Positions 1-7,408 of a stretch of DNA of 17,637 bases are shown here, one piece after another. The notes beneath the pieces were generated by a model. It searched no databases. It saw nothing but the letters and a program-made list of their open reading frames with translations, and was not told the origin of the DNA. Within the stretch, counting starts at the first letter, position 1; the number at the start of each line of letters is the position of its first letter. A program made the translations under genes and the position numbers. Source of the DNA: RGIG5952 sp045627605. Its GTDB lineage: Bacteria; Verrucomicrobiota; Kiritimatiellia; RFP12; JAAYLN01. The DNA lies in contig JAZQOA010000015.1 in the NCBI GenBank assembly GCA_045627605.1, positions 1-17,637 of the forward strand. Direction: 5' to 3'.

Positions 1-15
1 ACGATCCGACTTGGG

Positions 16-1938
16 TTAGAAGGAGAGGAAGAGGCAGGAATGGGGGGCGAGGGCGACGCGGACAACGCAACCGGGGCACTCGACGGTTTCATCGGTCCAG
101 AAATTGCGGGCGCGCGTGGCGGAATAACCAAGCGCCCCGTAGTCGAGCGAAAGCTCGCGTGGGGAGTCTTCCCAGTTGACGAGGAGGACGCGGAAACCGG
201 AAGGTGTTTTCTGGATCCACTTCGAGGCGACGTCGGATTCGAAGAGGTCAACGGGCACGGGGGCGGAACCGCGTTCCGCGGAAACCGTGCGGCGAACAAG
301 ATCGAGGCCGAGGTCGTTGAGCTGGTAGAGCTTGTCCGAAAGATTGATCGCGCCGCCGTTCACGATGGCGACGGAGAGGAGGCAACGGGCCTCGCCGGCG
401 AGGATAGTGTCGAGCCCGTGGCTCCAGGGGTAGTCGGGCGCGGGACCGCGCGTAAGCTCCCCGGGCTTGACGAAGACGTAGAGGCAGCGGAGACGACCGA
501 GGTCGGGGTCTTTCGCGGTTTCGGGGCCGCGGCAGACGCAGAAGTCGGGATCCGTCACCCACAGGCGGTTGGAGGCCCAGGCGCGGGCCGCGACGGCGAC
601 CGCGTTGTTGCGGGCGTTGCTCCAGGTGGCGTGAATGTCGCCGCCGGCGCGCACCATGTGGATCATGTCGTCGCCGGCCTCGTAGCCGTAGCCGCAACCG
701 AGGATCGTGGCGCGTCCGCGAGCGGCGGCGGCGATTGGCTCAAGAACCTTGCGGAGAAGCTCGCCACGCGGCACGGTGTTGTCGTGGAAGCGCGGGGCGC
801 TGAAAAGCGACATCAGGAAGTCGATCTTGAAATAGCCGTAGCCATAGTCGGCGTAGCGCGAGAAAAGATCGTACCAGAACTTGCGGGACTTCTCGACGGT
901 GGGGTCGATGATGAAGCCGTAGCGGCGCATGCACTCGAAGGAAAGGCAGGGGTCGCCGCCCTCGCTCATCGCGAGCATATCGGTGTCCCACTGCGCGATG
1001 CGGCTGTGGGGCTCGGCGGCGAGAGGCGCGATCCAAAGCCCAGGGGTGAAGCCCATCTTGCGGAGGTTCCTGGCAAGCGCCGGCATGCCGGAGGGGAAGA
1101 GCGAGTTGGCGTCCCACTCGCCGTAGCAGTACTGCCAGCCGTCATCGACGATGATGCGCTTGACATATTTCGAAAGCACGGGGTCGGAGGCGATGAAGTC
1201 GGCGTTTTTAAGCGTTTCCTCCTCGGAAATCGTCCAGCGGTAGTAGTCCCAGCTGTTCCAGCCCACGGGCTGCGGCTCGGCAGGCGGGCGAACCTCGACG
1301 TTTTCGTCGCCATAGTCGCAGAGCGCCTTGAAACCGTCCGTCACCACCTCGAAAGTGGCGACCTCGGCCTTGAGGAGTCCGGCGGCCGGAAACTCGAAGC
1401 GGGTCGTCACGGCAAAGTCCGAAACGACGTCGCCCGCGATCGCACCCGACATCGTCGAGATATTGGACTGGCGAAGGGGCTGCGCAACATGGAGCTTGTT
1501 GCCGGCGAAGGAAACAACCGTCTGGAAATAGCTCGTGAACTTGTTTCCCTCCTCCTCGCCGGGATCGACGCTGAACGCCTTGGCGGGCAGACGGCACGTG
1601 CGGCAGCCACCCATCGTGCGCCCGTGGCTGAAGAGGTGGGTGGCCTTGGCGAACGACACGCCGTAAACAGGGGAAAGCTCAACAAAGCGAAGCGGGGCGG
1701 ATGTTTCAAGAGTCGCGGCGACATCGACTTTCGTCCCGCGGCGCGTGACGGCAATCGAAACGGGCCCGATCGGGCTTTGCGCGGAAAGCGAGACGGAGGA
1801 GGGCGCGGCGGGCTGGACGACAAGGTTTTCGAGGACGGCGGAGGAGATTTCGCCGCCCGCCACCGTCTGCCACTTGACGCAGACGCGGCTTTCAAACGAG
1901 AAGTCTTCGGCGAGATTGAGAGTGTAAGAGAGGGGCAT
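16..1938 (-). CDS. GH36-type alpha-galactosidase (melibiase family)
   Basis: This 640-residue protein probably hydrolyses alpha-galactosides inside the cell, since no signal peptide is visible. An N-terminal beta-rich region (about residues 1-215) precedes the clan GH-D catalytic barrel. The barrel opens with GWNSWDYY (226-233) and VDDGWQ (264-269). YFKIDFL places the likely nucleophile at Asp373. RAGGDIHATW (430-439) matches the family RxGxDxxxxW pattern and places the likely acid/base at Asp434. VTDPDF near 461 is also typical of GH36. The catalytic residues are read from motifs; family membership is a strong inference, and the exact substrate is unknown. The ATG at 1938 is the first in frame but has no Shine-Dalgarno sequence: the bases upstream are pyrimidine-rich 7-nt tandem repeats. 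It lies 119 nt downstream of the purN fusion on the same strand, with one copy of the 44-nt repeat between them, so co-transcription is possible but not shown. Confidence 0.85.
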   Translation of the reverse strand: MPLSYTLNLAEDFSFESRVCVKWQTVAGGEISSAVLENLVVQPAAPSSVSLSAQSPIGPVSIAVTRRGTKVDVAATLETSAPLRFVELSPVYGVSFAKATHLFSHGRTMGGCRTCRLPAKAFSVDPGEEEGNKFTSYFQTVVSFAGNKLHVAQPLRQSNISTMSGAIAGDVVSDFAVTTRFEFPAAGLLKAEVATFEVVTDGFKALCDYGDENVEVRPPAEPQPVGWNSWDYYRWTISEEETLKNADFIASDPVLSKYVKRIIVDDGWQYCYGEWDANSLFPSGMPALARNLRKMGFTPGLWIAPLAAEPHSRIAQWDTDMLAMSEGGDPCLSFECMRRYGFIIDPTVEKSRKFWYDLFSRYADYGYGYFKIDFLMSLFSAPRFHDNTVPRGELLRKVLEPIAAAARGRATILGCGYGYEAGDDMIHMVRAGGDIHATWSNARNNAVAVAARAWASNRLWVTDPDFCVCRGPETAKDPDLGRLRCLYVFVKPGELTRGPAPDYPWSHGLDTILAGEARCLLSVAIVNGGAINLSDKLYQLNDLGLDLVRRTVSAERGSAPVPVDLFESDVASKWIQKTPSGFRVLLVNWEDSPRELSLDYGALGYSATRARNFWTDETVECPGCVVRVALAPHSCLFLSF

Positions 1939-1940
1939 GG

Positions 1941-1968
1941 GAGGTTGGAGGTTGAAGGTTGGAGGTTT
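1941..1968. repeat. Four tandem 7-nt units (GAGGTTG-like)
   Basis: Four consecutive heptamers read gaggttg, gaggttg, aaggttg, gaggttt on the plus strand. On the minus strand they form a C/T-rich leader immediately before the galactosidase ATG, where a ribosome binding site would be expected. The role is unknown. Similar short pyrimidine-rich repeats occur at other gene borders in this window. Confidence 0.6.
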
Positions 1969-1977
1969 TGTGAGGGG

Positions 1978-2021
1978 TTGCCCGATGGATCATCGGGCAT
2001 CAGGACAGCGGCGAACCCGGC
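1978..2021 (+). repeat. 44-nt dispersed hairpin repeat, copy A
   Basis: The copy begins TTGCCCGATGG and ends GGCGAACCCGGC. It differs from the other three copies at one base (GAACCC instead of GAAGCC). The core GCCCGATG-GAT-CATCGGGC can form an 8-bp stem with a 3-nt loop. It lies 36 nt beyond the stop codon of the purN fusion and 39 nt before the galactosidase ATG. It is inverted relative to the transcription of both, unlike copies B-D, which follow plus-strand genes. Confidence 0.9.
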
Positions 2022-2057
2022 GGGTGTGGAGTGGCGAGGGGTGGGTTGTGAGAAGGG

Positions 2058-3686
2058 TTAGAGGGTGATGACGCGGCGCCCGCAGACCATAAGGCGGCGC
2101 GCGGCGAGGAGGCGGAGGGCCTCCGGGTAGGCGACATGCTCCTCGACCTGGATGCGCGCGTGGAGCGATGCCGGAGTGTCGGCGTCGAGGACGGGCACGA
2201 CCTTTTGCACGATAATCGGCCCGGAATCGATACCGGCGTTGACGAAGTGGACGGTGCAGCCCGCGACTTTGGCGCCATAGTCGAGCGCCTGCTTCCAGCC
2301 GGCGATGCCGGGGAAGGAAGGGAGAATCGCGGGATGGATGTTGAGGACGCGGTTGGGGAAGGCCGCAAGCAACTTGGGCTTGACGACGCGCATGTAGCCG
2401 GCCAGGACGACGACATCGGCCTTCGCCTCCCTGAGGACGCGGATCACCTCGTCCTCGGCGCGTCCCTCGAGCTTGGTCTTGAACGGCGCGGGATCCATGT
2501 AGGCGGCGGGAAGGTTGTGTTTCGCCGCCCGGGCGAGAATGCCCGCGCCGGGAACGTCGGCGATGACCGTGACGATTTCGGCGTCGAGCGCGCCCGACTC
2601 GATCGCGTCCTGGATCGACTGCATGTTGGAGCCCGAACCGGAGCCCAGAACGCCAATGCGGAGCTTGCGCGGGGGTTCGACGGGAATCATGCCAAGCGCC
2701 CCCTTCAGCTTGCCGCCTGCGGCAATAAAGTCGAAAAGGGCGAACTGGAGGCGGGTCTTGAGCTGGTCGCGGCGGACCGCGCGGCCGTAGGGGAGGAAAA
2801 CGCGCTCGTAGAACTGTCCGTCGCCGCCGTGCGGGCAGCCGCAAGTGAAGAGGCGCATGAAGCCGAGGATGTTCGAGTCGGCGGGAAGCAGCTTTGGAAA
2901 ATCCTGGCAAAGGAGCCAGCTGCCGCAGGCGAAAGCCTTTGCCTGCGCGACGGGCTGGTCGGCGAAAAACTTGCGGAAGAACTGCGGGGCGGTTTCAATC
3001 GCCTGGCGGCACAGTTCGGGGTCGAGCTTCGAGCCGGAGGGAATGTGGATGTTGATGAGCGGGTCGCCGGGCTTGGCGACGTCAACCCACTCCGAGGCGG
3101 GGAAGCCACCCTGCGCGCGCTCCTCGGCGGAGACGAGGCGGAGCGAACCGTCCGCGACGTTGCGGAGGAAGGCGACGTCGCCCTGCATCGCGGACGGCTG
3201 GAACTGGAGGCGGCCGATCTGGAAGATGCGGAGCGAGACATGCTCGCGGAGCCAGGAGACCTCCATGAAGCCGCGGATGCGGCCGCCGGTGCGTTCCTCA
3301 AGCGTGTCGATCCAGCGCGGGAGGTCGCGCATCGTGTCCTCCAGAATGCATTCGGGGATGCCGCGCGCGGCATAGGCCTCGCGGGCGTGCTCCAAGTTGT
3401 GGAGGATCGGGAAAGCCAATGCATAGGCGAGGTGGCGCGGGACGGAATCGGGCGCGGGCTTCGACTCGTCGTAGGGGATGCCGCGCCAGGGGGCGGCATC
3501 CCACTCCGCATAGGAAAGCGGGAGCGCGGCGGAAATTTTGGCGAGGCGTTCGGTCAGGGCGGCGTCAGCAAGGATTTCGGCGGCTGAAGCGCGGAGGGCG
3601 GCGCGGTCGGCATCCGCAAGGGAGCAGAACGCCATGTCGCGTTCAAGCTGGGCGGCGTCCGCGAGGTATTCGGAGAAAGATTTCAT
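2058..3686 (-). CDS. purN: N-acyltransferase-like (NAT_N/GNAT_C) domain fused to phosphoribosylglycinamide formyltransferase
   Basis: This single 542-residue frame joins two unrelated parts. Residues 1 to about 335 resemble the NAT_N/GNAT_C acyltransferase-like family of unknown substrate, seen in RIFQIGRLQF (153-162), INIHIPSG (211-218), SWLL (256-259) and the ADSNILGF stretch that follows. Residues 340-542 form a complete PurN, which transfers formyl from 10-formyl-THF to GAR in purine synthesis. It has the GSGSGSN nucleotide loop, NIHPAILPSFPG with catalytic Asn449 and His451, and IDSGPII with Asp487. The length of the second half is close to the roughly 212 residues of E. coli PurN. The fusion looks genuine because one frame runs through the join. 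I chose ATG 3686 because GGAG lies 12 nt upstream. An in-frame ATG at 3704 would add six residues but sits 4 nt after a terminator U-tract with no ribosome site. No promoter is obvious between that terminator and the start. Confidence 0.88.
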   Translation of the reverse strand: MKSFSEYLADAAQLERDMAFCSLADADRAALRASAAEILADAALTERLAKISAALPLSYAEWDAAPWRGIPYDESKPAPDSVPRHLAYALAFPILHNLEHAREAYAARGIPECILEDTMRDLPRWIDTLEERTGGRIRGFMEVSWLREHVSLRIFQIGRLQFQPSAMQGDVAFLRNVADGSLRLVSAEERAQGGFPASEWVDVAKPGDPLINIHIPSGSKLDPELCRQAIETAPQFFRKFFADQPVAQAKAFACGSWLLCQDFPKLLPADSNILGFMRLFTCGCPHGGDGQFYERVFLPYGRAVRRDQLKTRLQFALFDFIAAGGKLKGALGMIPVEPPRKLRIGVLGSGSGSNMQSIQDAIESGALDAEIVTVIADVPGAGILARAAKHNLPAAYMDPAPFKTKLEGRAEDEVIRVLREAKADVVVLAGYMRVVKPKLLAAFPNRVLNIHPAILPSFPGIAGWKQALDYGAKVAGCTVHFVNAGIDSGPIIVQKVVPVLDADTPASLHARIQVEEHVAYPEALRLLAARRLMVCGRRVITL

Positions 3687-3708
3687 TTCAAAGCAAGGCT
3701 CCATTACG

Positions 3709-3740
3709 AAAAAAGGCGGGGGCGAAAGACCGCCCCCGCC
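3709..3740 (-). terminator. Rho-independent terminator of the barrel gene
   Basis: A perfect 10-bp GC stem (3715-3724 with 3731-3740) with a 6-nt loop is followed on the minus strand by six Ts (3714-3709). It starts 25 nt after the stop codon of the barrel gene at 3766 and ends only 22 nt before the chosen purN-fusion start, so it separates the two transcription units or could act as an attenuator. Confidence 0.92.
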
Positions 3741-3765
3741 ATGAACCAGGCCGATTCGCCTGCGT

Positions 3766-4494
3766 TTAGAAGCGGCAATTGAGGGAGAAGTTGACGGCGT
3801 CGTCTTCGTGGCCGTAGGTCTCGTAGGAGAAGCTCAGGCCGACGTAGCGGGTGACATAGAGGTCAAGGCCAAAGGCAAAGCCCATCTCGTCGCCGGTGGT
3901 GTCGATGTCGTCGGAATCGAGCGTCGACCAGACGGGGCCGACGAAAAGGCCGATGGCATCGGGCCAGATGTTCTTGTTGCCGACGAGCTCGTTGACAATG
4001 CCGAGGGTCAAGGCGCCGTAAAGATCGGTGGCGTCATACTCCTCGCCGTTGATTTCGGGCGACTCAAACGTGCACTGCGCGGTTGCCGTGAGGCGGACCT
4101 TGGATTCGCACGTGAGGTTTGAGAGGAGGTCGTGGTCGAGGATGTTGAGCCAGGCCCCGACGCCGTAAACCATGTTGTAGTCGCGGTCGCCATAGTCGTA
4201 GCGCTCGAGCTCGGCGTCGGCCGTGCCGACGACGCCGTAAATGGAGAACCACTTGAAGACATCGTAGCCGAGGACGAAGGCAATCGTATCCTGGCTCAGG
4301 TTGTTGGCGCCATGACTGAGTTCGCGCGCCTGGTAACGGTAGTAGGAGCCGATGTGGAAGCCATCGAGATCCTCGGCTGCGGCAAGGTAGTCGGCGCCGG
4401 AAGCCTCGGCGGCGCGGGGGTTGGCATAGGCGGAGCCGGCAACGGCCAGGAGGGCCGCGGCGGCGCCGGCGAAAAACTTCAGTGTCGATTTCAT
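3766..4494 (-). CDS. Outer-membrane beta-barrel-like protein
   Basis: This is a 242-residue exported protein. Residues 1-24 form a clear Sec signal peptide with a Lys-containing start, a hydrophobic Ala/Leu core and cleavage expected after AYA. The mature part has many alternating, aromatic-rich strands with short Asp/Gly turns (for example YGVVGTADAEL and FVGPVWSTLD) and ends NFSLNCRF. The terminal Phe is the usual assembly signal of outer-membrane barrels. The fold is inferred from this pattern; ligand and function are unknown. ATG 4494 is preferred: AAGGGAAA lies about 6 nt upstream and the signal peptide starts there. The frame stays open upstream to a TTG at 4599, which would put 35 unlikely residues before the signal. 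It is expressed from a region divergent from the LRR lipoprotein and ends in a strong terminator, so it is probably monocistronic. Confidence 0.85.
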   Translation of the reverse strand: MKSTLKFFAGAAAALLAVAGSAYANPRAAEASGADYLAAAEDLDGFHIGSYYRYQARELSHGANNLSQDTIAFVLGYDVFKWFSIYGVVGTADAELERYDYGDRDYNMVYGVGAWLNILDHDLLSNLTCESKVRLTATAQCTFESPEINGEEYDATDLYGALTLGIVNELVGNKNIWPDAIGLFVGPVWSTLDSDDIDTTGDEMGFAFGLDLYVTRYVGLSFSYETYGHEDDAVNFSLNCRF

Positions 4495-4519
4495 GCGTGT
4501 TTTCCCTTGGTTGGTTTCG

Positions 4520-4560
4520 GCATTTGCAGATATAGTGTATAATACTCTCCTGCAAAATGC
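4520..4560. promoter_or_regulatory. Divergent promoter region with inverted repeat
   Basis: GCATTTGCAG (4520-4529) and CTGCAAAATGC (4550-4560) form a 10-bp inverted repeat, with one extra A, around a 20-nt AT-rich centre. The centre holds a perfect TATAAT (4538-4543) for the rightward lipoprotein gene. For the leftward barrel gene, TTGCAG (4555-4550) lies 17 nt from TATCTG (4532-4527). The symmetry could be an operator or simply paired promoter elements. Transcription starts are not proven. Confidence 0.55.
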
Positions 4561-4610
4561 GTTGTCTTTAATGCTACTCGTTATCGGGTAAAAAGGCAAG
4601 AGGAATTTTT

Positions 4611-5465
4611 ATGAAGACGACAAAAAACTTTTTCTTCATGGCGGCGGGCGCGGCTTTGCTCGCCGGTTGCTTCGCGCACAGGGAGGCTCCGGAGCGCGAG
4701 GTGACGGCCAAGGGACTCGACGAGGCAAAGGGCCTCGCCGAAAGCGTGCAAAGGGTCGATTTGTCGGGGCAGAAGCAGGGCGACGTGCCCGATGCGCTCG
4801 CCTCGATGCCCAAGCTCAAGACGCTCTACCTCGCTGACGGCGCCTACACCAATTTCTCGGCACTCGCCAAACTTGAGGCCGTCGAGGTCCTTGACCTCAG
4901 CCGCGTGAAACTCGCACAGGGCGCCCCGGCGGAGATCGCCGGCATGACGGCGCTCCGCGACCTCTACCTCGGCAGCTGCGGGCTGGAGGCTTTTCCCGAA
5001 TGCGCGCTCAAGCTCCCCGCGCTCCGCTACCTCAACCTCGACAGGAACCGCCTCAGGGAACTTCCCGCCGGGTTGCCGACATCGCTGCGCTGGCTACGCC
5101 TCAACTACAACGAAATCGCCAACCTCCCCGACGGGATCGGCGCCTTGGCGAAACTTGAGAGGATCTACCTGCGCAACAACAAGCTTGAGGCGCTGCCCGA
5201 CGCCATCGCCTCGTGCGAAATGCTCGAAGACGTCGAACTCGCCGGCAACAACCTCGCCGAGTTTCCCGCGTCGCTGGCCAAGCTGCCGCGCCTCCGCAAT
5301 CTCGATCTCACCGGCAACAGCCGTATCACGAGCCTGCCCGGCGACGACGTGCTCAGGGGGATGAAGGCGCTGCGCTCGCTCTCGCTCACGGGCTGCAAGC
5401 TCGCGGAGCCGGAGCGCGACCGCATTCGGGCGGCGCTCGACCCGGCCTGCGCGATTATCTTCTAA
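4611..5465 (+). CDS. Leucine-rich-repeat lipoprotein
   Basis: This is a 284-residue predicted lipoprotein. The lipobox LLAGC puts the acylated cysteine at residue 20, after a short KTTKN start and a hydrophobic stretch. From about residue 45 to 270 it consists of roughly nine leucine-rich repeats with a period of about 23 residues (LxxLxLxxNxLxxLP type, for example LRYLNLDRNRLRELP). Such repeats form a curved binding surface, most likely for protein, in the periplasm or on the cell surface; the partner is unknown. AGAGGAA lies 5 nt before the ATG and is a good ribosome binding site. The gene is divergent from the barrel gene and shares its control region. The 44-nt repeat copy B begins at the very next base after the TAA stop. 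Confidence 0.88.
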   Translation: MKTTKNFFFMAAGAALLAGCFAHREAPEREVTAKGLDEAKGLAESVQRVDLSGQKQGDVPDALASMPKLKTLYLADGAYTNFSALAKLEAVEVLDLSRVKLAQGAPAEIAGMTALRDLYLGSCGLEAFPECALKLPALRYLNLDRNRLRELPAGLPTSLRWLRLNYNEIANLPDGIGALAKLERIYLRNNKLEALPDAIASCEMLEDVELAGNNLAEFPASLAKLPRLRNLDLTGNSRITSLPGDDVLRGMKALRSLSLTGCKLAEPERDRIRAALDPACAIIF

Positions 5466-5509
5466 TTGCCCGATGGATCATCGGGCATCAGGACAGCGGC
5501 GAAGCCGGC
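5466..5509 (+). repeat. 44-nt dispersed hairpin repeat, copy B
   Basis: This copy is identical to C and D over 44 nt. It starts directly after the TAA of the LRR lipoprotein and ends 45 nt before the stop codon of the convergent lipoprotein gene, so it fills half of the convergent intergenic space. The rest (5510-5554) holds an imperfect inverted repeat, AGAACGCC with GGCGGTTCT, without a clear U-tract. Confidence 0.92.
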
Positions 5510-5554
5510 CATGGTCTCGACCCTCGTTGCAGAACGCCCTCAACTACGGCGGTT

Positions 5555-6277
5555 CTACTGCCGCGCAAGGGCGGCGGCGATTTCATTGCCAAGACGGCAG
5601 GCCGCCGCATTGGCAATCTTAAAAGGCTTGTCCTTGGCCCGGAAGTTGTTGTGGTTTTCGATATCGCGACAATCGACGCGGCCCGAAGCCACAATGGCTT
5701 TCGATTTTGAATCGACGAGCTGCCAGTCGAAAACCACGGAGTAAATCTCATCGCTGGAATAGAGGGCCGAAACACCAAGGAAGCCGATGCCATCAGCCAA
5801 GGGGTGGCGTCCCTTGAGGGCGAGAAAGCGATGGGCCGTCAAAACGAGCGCATAATCGGCCGAGGCATTGTCCGCTGCGGAAGCGGCACGAAAGACCCCC
5901 GCCTCCCAAAGATGCCGGGCGAGACGGACGCGCAATTCGGTGAGGGGGCCGTCGGGCGTCCAGTAGAGACGATCCGGCGCGATATAGTAGCTGGCCTCCG
6001 GATCGTAGGCGATGCCGGCGAAAACCTCGCGGTAGTCGATTTGTTCCGCCGGGCTGAAGGCGACGCCCTTGTTGTAGGCTCCTTTTTTCCGCGCCTGGTA
6101 CGACACGGTTTTCTTGTTGGCGAAACGCAAGTCGACAATGCGCCCGACGGAAACCGTCGCAGACGAGAAACGCGAGGCGCGCACGGGCGCGACCCCGGAG
6201 CGGCCGTAGTCGATGTGGGCGTTGACGCAACCGGCGAAAAGAAGCGCAAGGAGCGGGAGAACCAGCAAGTTTTTCAT
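5555..6277 (-). CDS. Predicted lipoprotein, family not recognised
   Basis: This is a 240-residue protein with a clean lipoprotein signal: MKNLL, a hydrophobic core, and LFAGC giving the lipidated cysteine at residue 17. The mature part alternates beta strands with helices, including a long amphipathic stretch around LRVRLARHLWEAGVF and strands such as YALVLTAHRFLAL and YSVVFDWQLVD. It loosely recalls lipoprotein accessory subunits of envelope transport systems (the ABC-transport auxiliary or PqiC type), but I cannot assign it. It is divergent from queA across only 43 nt. An extended -10 box ends 6 nt before the ATG and no Shine-Dalgarno sequence is present, so the mRNA is probably leaderless. 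It converges with the LRR lipoprotein at its 3' end. Confidence 0.82.
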   Translation of the reverse strand: MKNLLVLPLLALLFAGCVNAHIDYGRSGVAPVRASRFSSATVSVGRIVDLRFANKKTVSYQARKKGAYNKGVAFSPAEQIDYREVFAGIAYDPEASYYIAPDRLYWTPDGPLTELRVRLARHLWEAGVFRAASAADNASADYALVLTAHRFLALKGRHPLADGIGFLGVSALYSSDEIYSVVFDWQLVDSKSKAIVASGRVDCRDIENHNNFRAKDKPFKIANAAACRLGNEIAAALARQ

Positions 6278-6283
6278 GACACA

Positions 6284-6292
6284 ATTATAGCA
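6284..6292 (-). promoter_or_regulatory. Extended -10 promoter for the lipoprotein gene
   Basis: The minus strand reads TGCTATAAT, a perfect extended -10 (TGn plus TATAAT at 6289-6284). Only six bases separate it from the ATG at 6277, which predicts transcription starting at or next to the start codon. No strong -35 box is visible, as is usual for extended -10 promoters. Confidence 0.65.
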
Positions 6293-6301
6293 TAAGGATT
6301 G

Positions 6302-6310
6302 TGGTAAAAT
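6302..6310 (+). promoter_or_regulatory. Extended -10 promoter for queA
   Basis: TGGTAAAAT forms a TGn-extended -10 (TAAAAT at 6305-6310), 10 nt before the queA ATG. The expected leader is about 4 nt and no Shine-Dalgarno sequence is present. It lies back to back with the lipoprotein promoter, so the two polymerases would compete for overlapping DNA. Confidence 0.55.
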
Positions 6311-6320
6311 AGAAAGTCAA

Positions 6321-7379
6321 ATGCTCACCTCCGACTTCGACTACGAACTTCCCCGGGAACTCATCGCGCAGCACCCGCCCGCAAAGCGCGAAGAGGCGCG
6401 GATGATGGTGCTTGACCGCGCCGCACGCACCTGGGAGCACAAGACCTTCACCGACCTGCCGGCCTACCTGAGGCCCGGCGACCTCGTCGTGCTCAACGAC
6501 ACGCGCGTCTTCCCCGCCCGCCTCAAGGGCACGTGGAACGACACGCCCGGCAAAGTCGAGCTGCTCCTGCTCGAACCCCTTTCGGAGGCAAACTGCTGGG
6601 AGGCGCTGTCGGGAAGCGGGCGGCCCATGCGCCCCGGTCTCGTGGCGACCTTCGCGAACGGCCAGCTCCAGGCCGAAATGCTCCGCCGCTCCGAACGCAC
6701 CGAGGGCGCGGTCATCGTGCGGCTCGACTTCAAGGGCGACCTCCAAGACATCCTCGACCTCTGCGGCGAGACGCCGCTGCCTCCCTACATCACGCGCGAA
6801 GTCCCCAATGCGGCGCTTAGGCGCGAAGACGCCGAGCGCTACCAGACCGTCTACGCGGAGCGCGTCGGAGCCGTGGCCGCGCCAACGGCGGGCCTGCACT
6901 TCAACAAGGAGATGCTCGAAGGGCTCAAGGCCTCCGGCATCGACATCGCCAAGATCACGCTGCACGTCGGCCCCGGCACCTTCAGGCCCGTCCAGGTCGA
7001 AAACCCGGACGACCACCCGATGCACTCCGAACGCTACGAAGTGCCCGAAGCCGCAGCCGAGGCAATCAACGCCTGCCGCGCCCGCAAGGGGCGCATCGTC
7101 TGCGTTGGCTCGACCACGGTGCGCACACTCGAAACCATGGCCGCCGAACACGGCGTGGTGGCGGTCCCCTGCTCCGGGCGCAGCAAGCTCTTCATCCGCG
7201 AACCCTATGCCTTCACGTTCACGGACATGATGATCACCAATTTTCACCTGCCCAAATCGACCCTCATCATGATGGTCGCCGCACTCGCCGGCCGCGGGTT
7301 CGTCCTCGACGCCTACCGCGCCGCCATTGCAGAACGCTACAAGTTCTTCAGCTACGGCGACTGCATGCTCATCAAATAG
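6321..7379 (+). CDS. queA: tRNA preQ1(34) S-adenosylmethionine ribosyltransferase-isomerase
   Basis: QueA transfers and isomerises the ribosyl part of S-adenosylmethionine onto 7-aminomethyl-7-deazaguanine at the wobble position of tRNA, giving epoxyqueuosine. The 352-residue length is normal for the family. Characteristic motifs are present: FDYELPRELIAQHP at the N-terminus, LNDTRVFPARL (58-68), AAPTAGLHF (186-194), LHVGPGTFRPV, and the C-terminal TDMMITNFHLPKSTL. ATG 6321 gives the standard N-terminus MLTSDFDYELP, and the promoter lies directly upstream. No other queuosine gene is in the window. The ABC permease starts 29 nt after its stop, so the two may share a transcript. Confidence 0.97.
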   Translation: MLTSDFDYELPRELIAQHPPAKREEARMMVLDRAARTWEHKTFTDLPAYLRPGDLVVLNDTRVFPARLKGTWNDTPGKVELLLLEPLSEANCWEALSGSGRPMRPGLVATFANGQLQAEMLRRSERTEGAVIVRLDFKGDLQDILDLCGETPLPPYITREVPNAALRREDAERYQTVYAERVGAVAAPTAGLHFNKEMLEGLKASGIDIAKITLHVGPGTFRPVQVENPDDHPMHSERYEVPEAAAEAINACRARKGRIVCVGSTTVRTLETMAAEHGVVAVPCSGRSKLFIREPYAFTFTDMMITNFHLPKSTLIMMVAALAGRGFVLDAYRAAIAERYKFFSYGDCMLIK

Positions 7380-7408
7380 CGCGGAAGGCGCCCCTCACGG
7401 AAAACGAA

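Noticed and set aside
40..2061. 673-codon plus-strand open frame opposite the galactosidase and repeat copy A
   Set aside because: It is the antisense shadow of a clear GH36 gene in high-GC DNA. Its product is rich in Gly, Val, Glu and Arg with no recognisable domain, and it runs through the dispersed repeat.
2136..3587. 483-codon plus-strand open frame opposite the purN fusion
   Set aside because: It has low-complexity composition typical of an antisense frame, while the minus strand carries intact PurN motifs.
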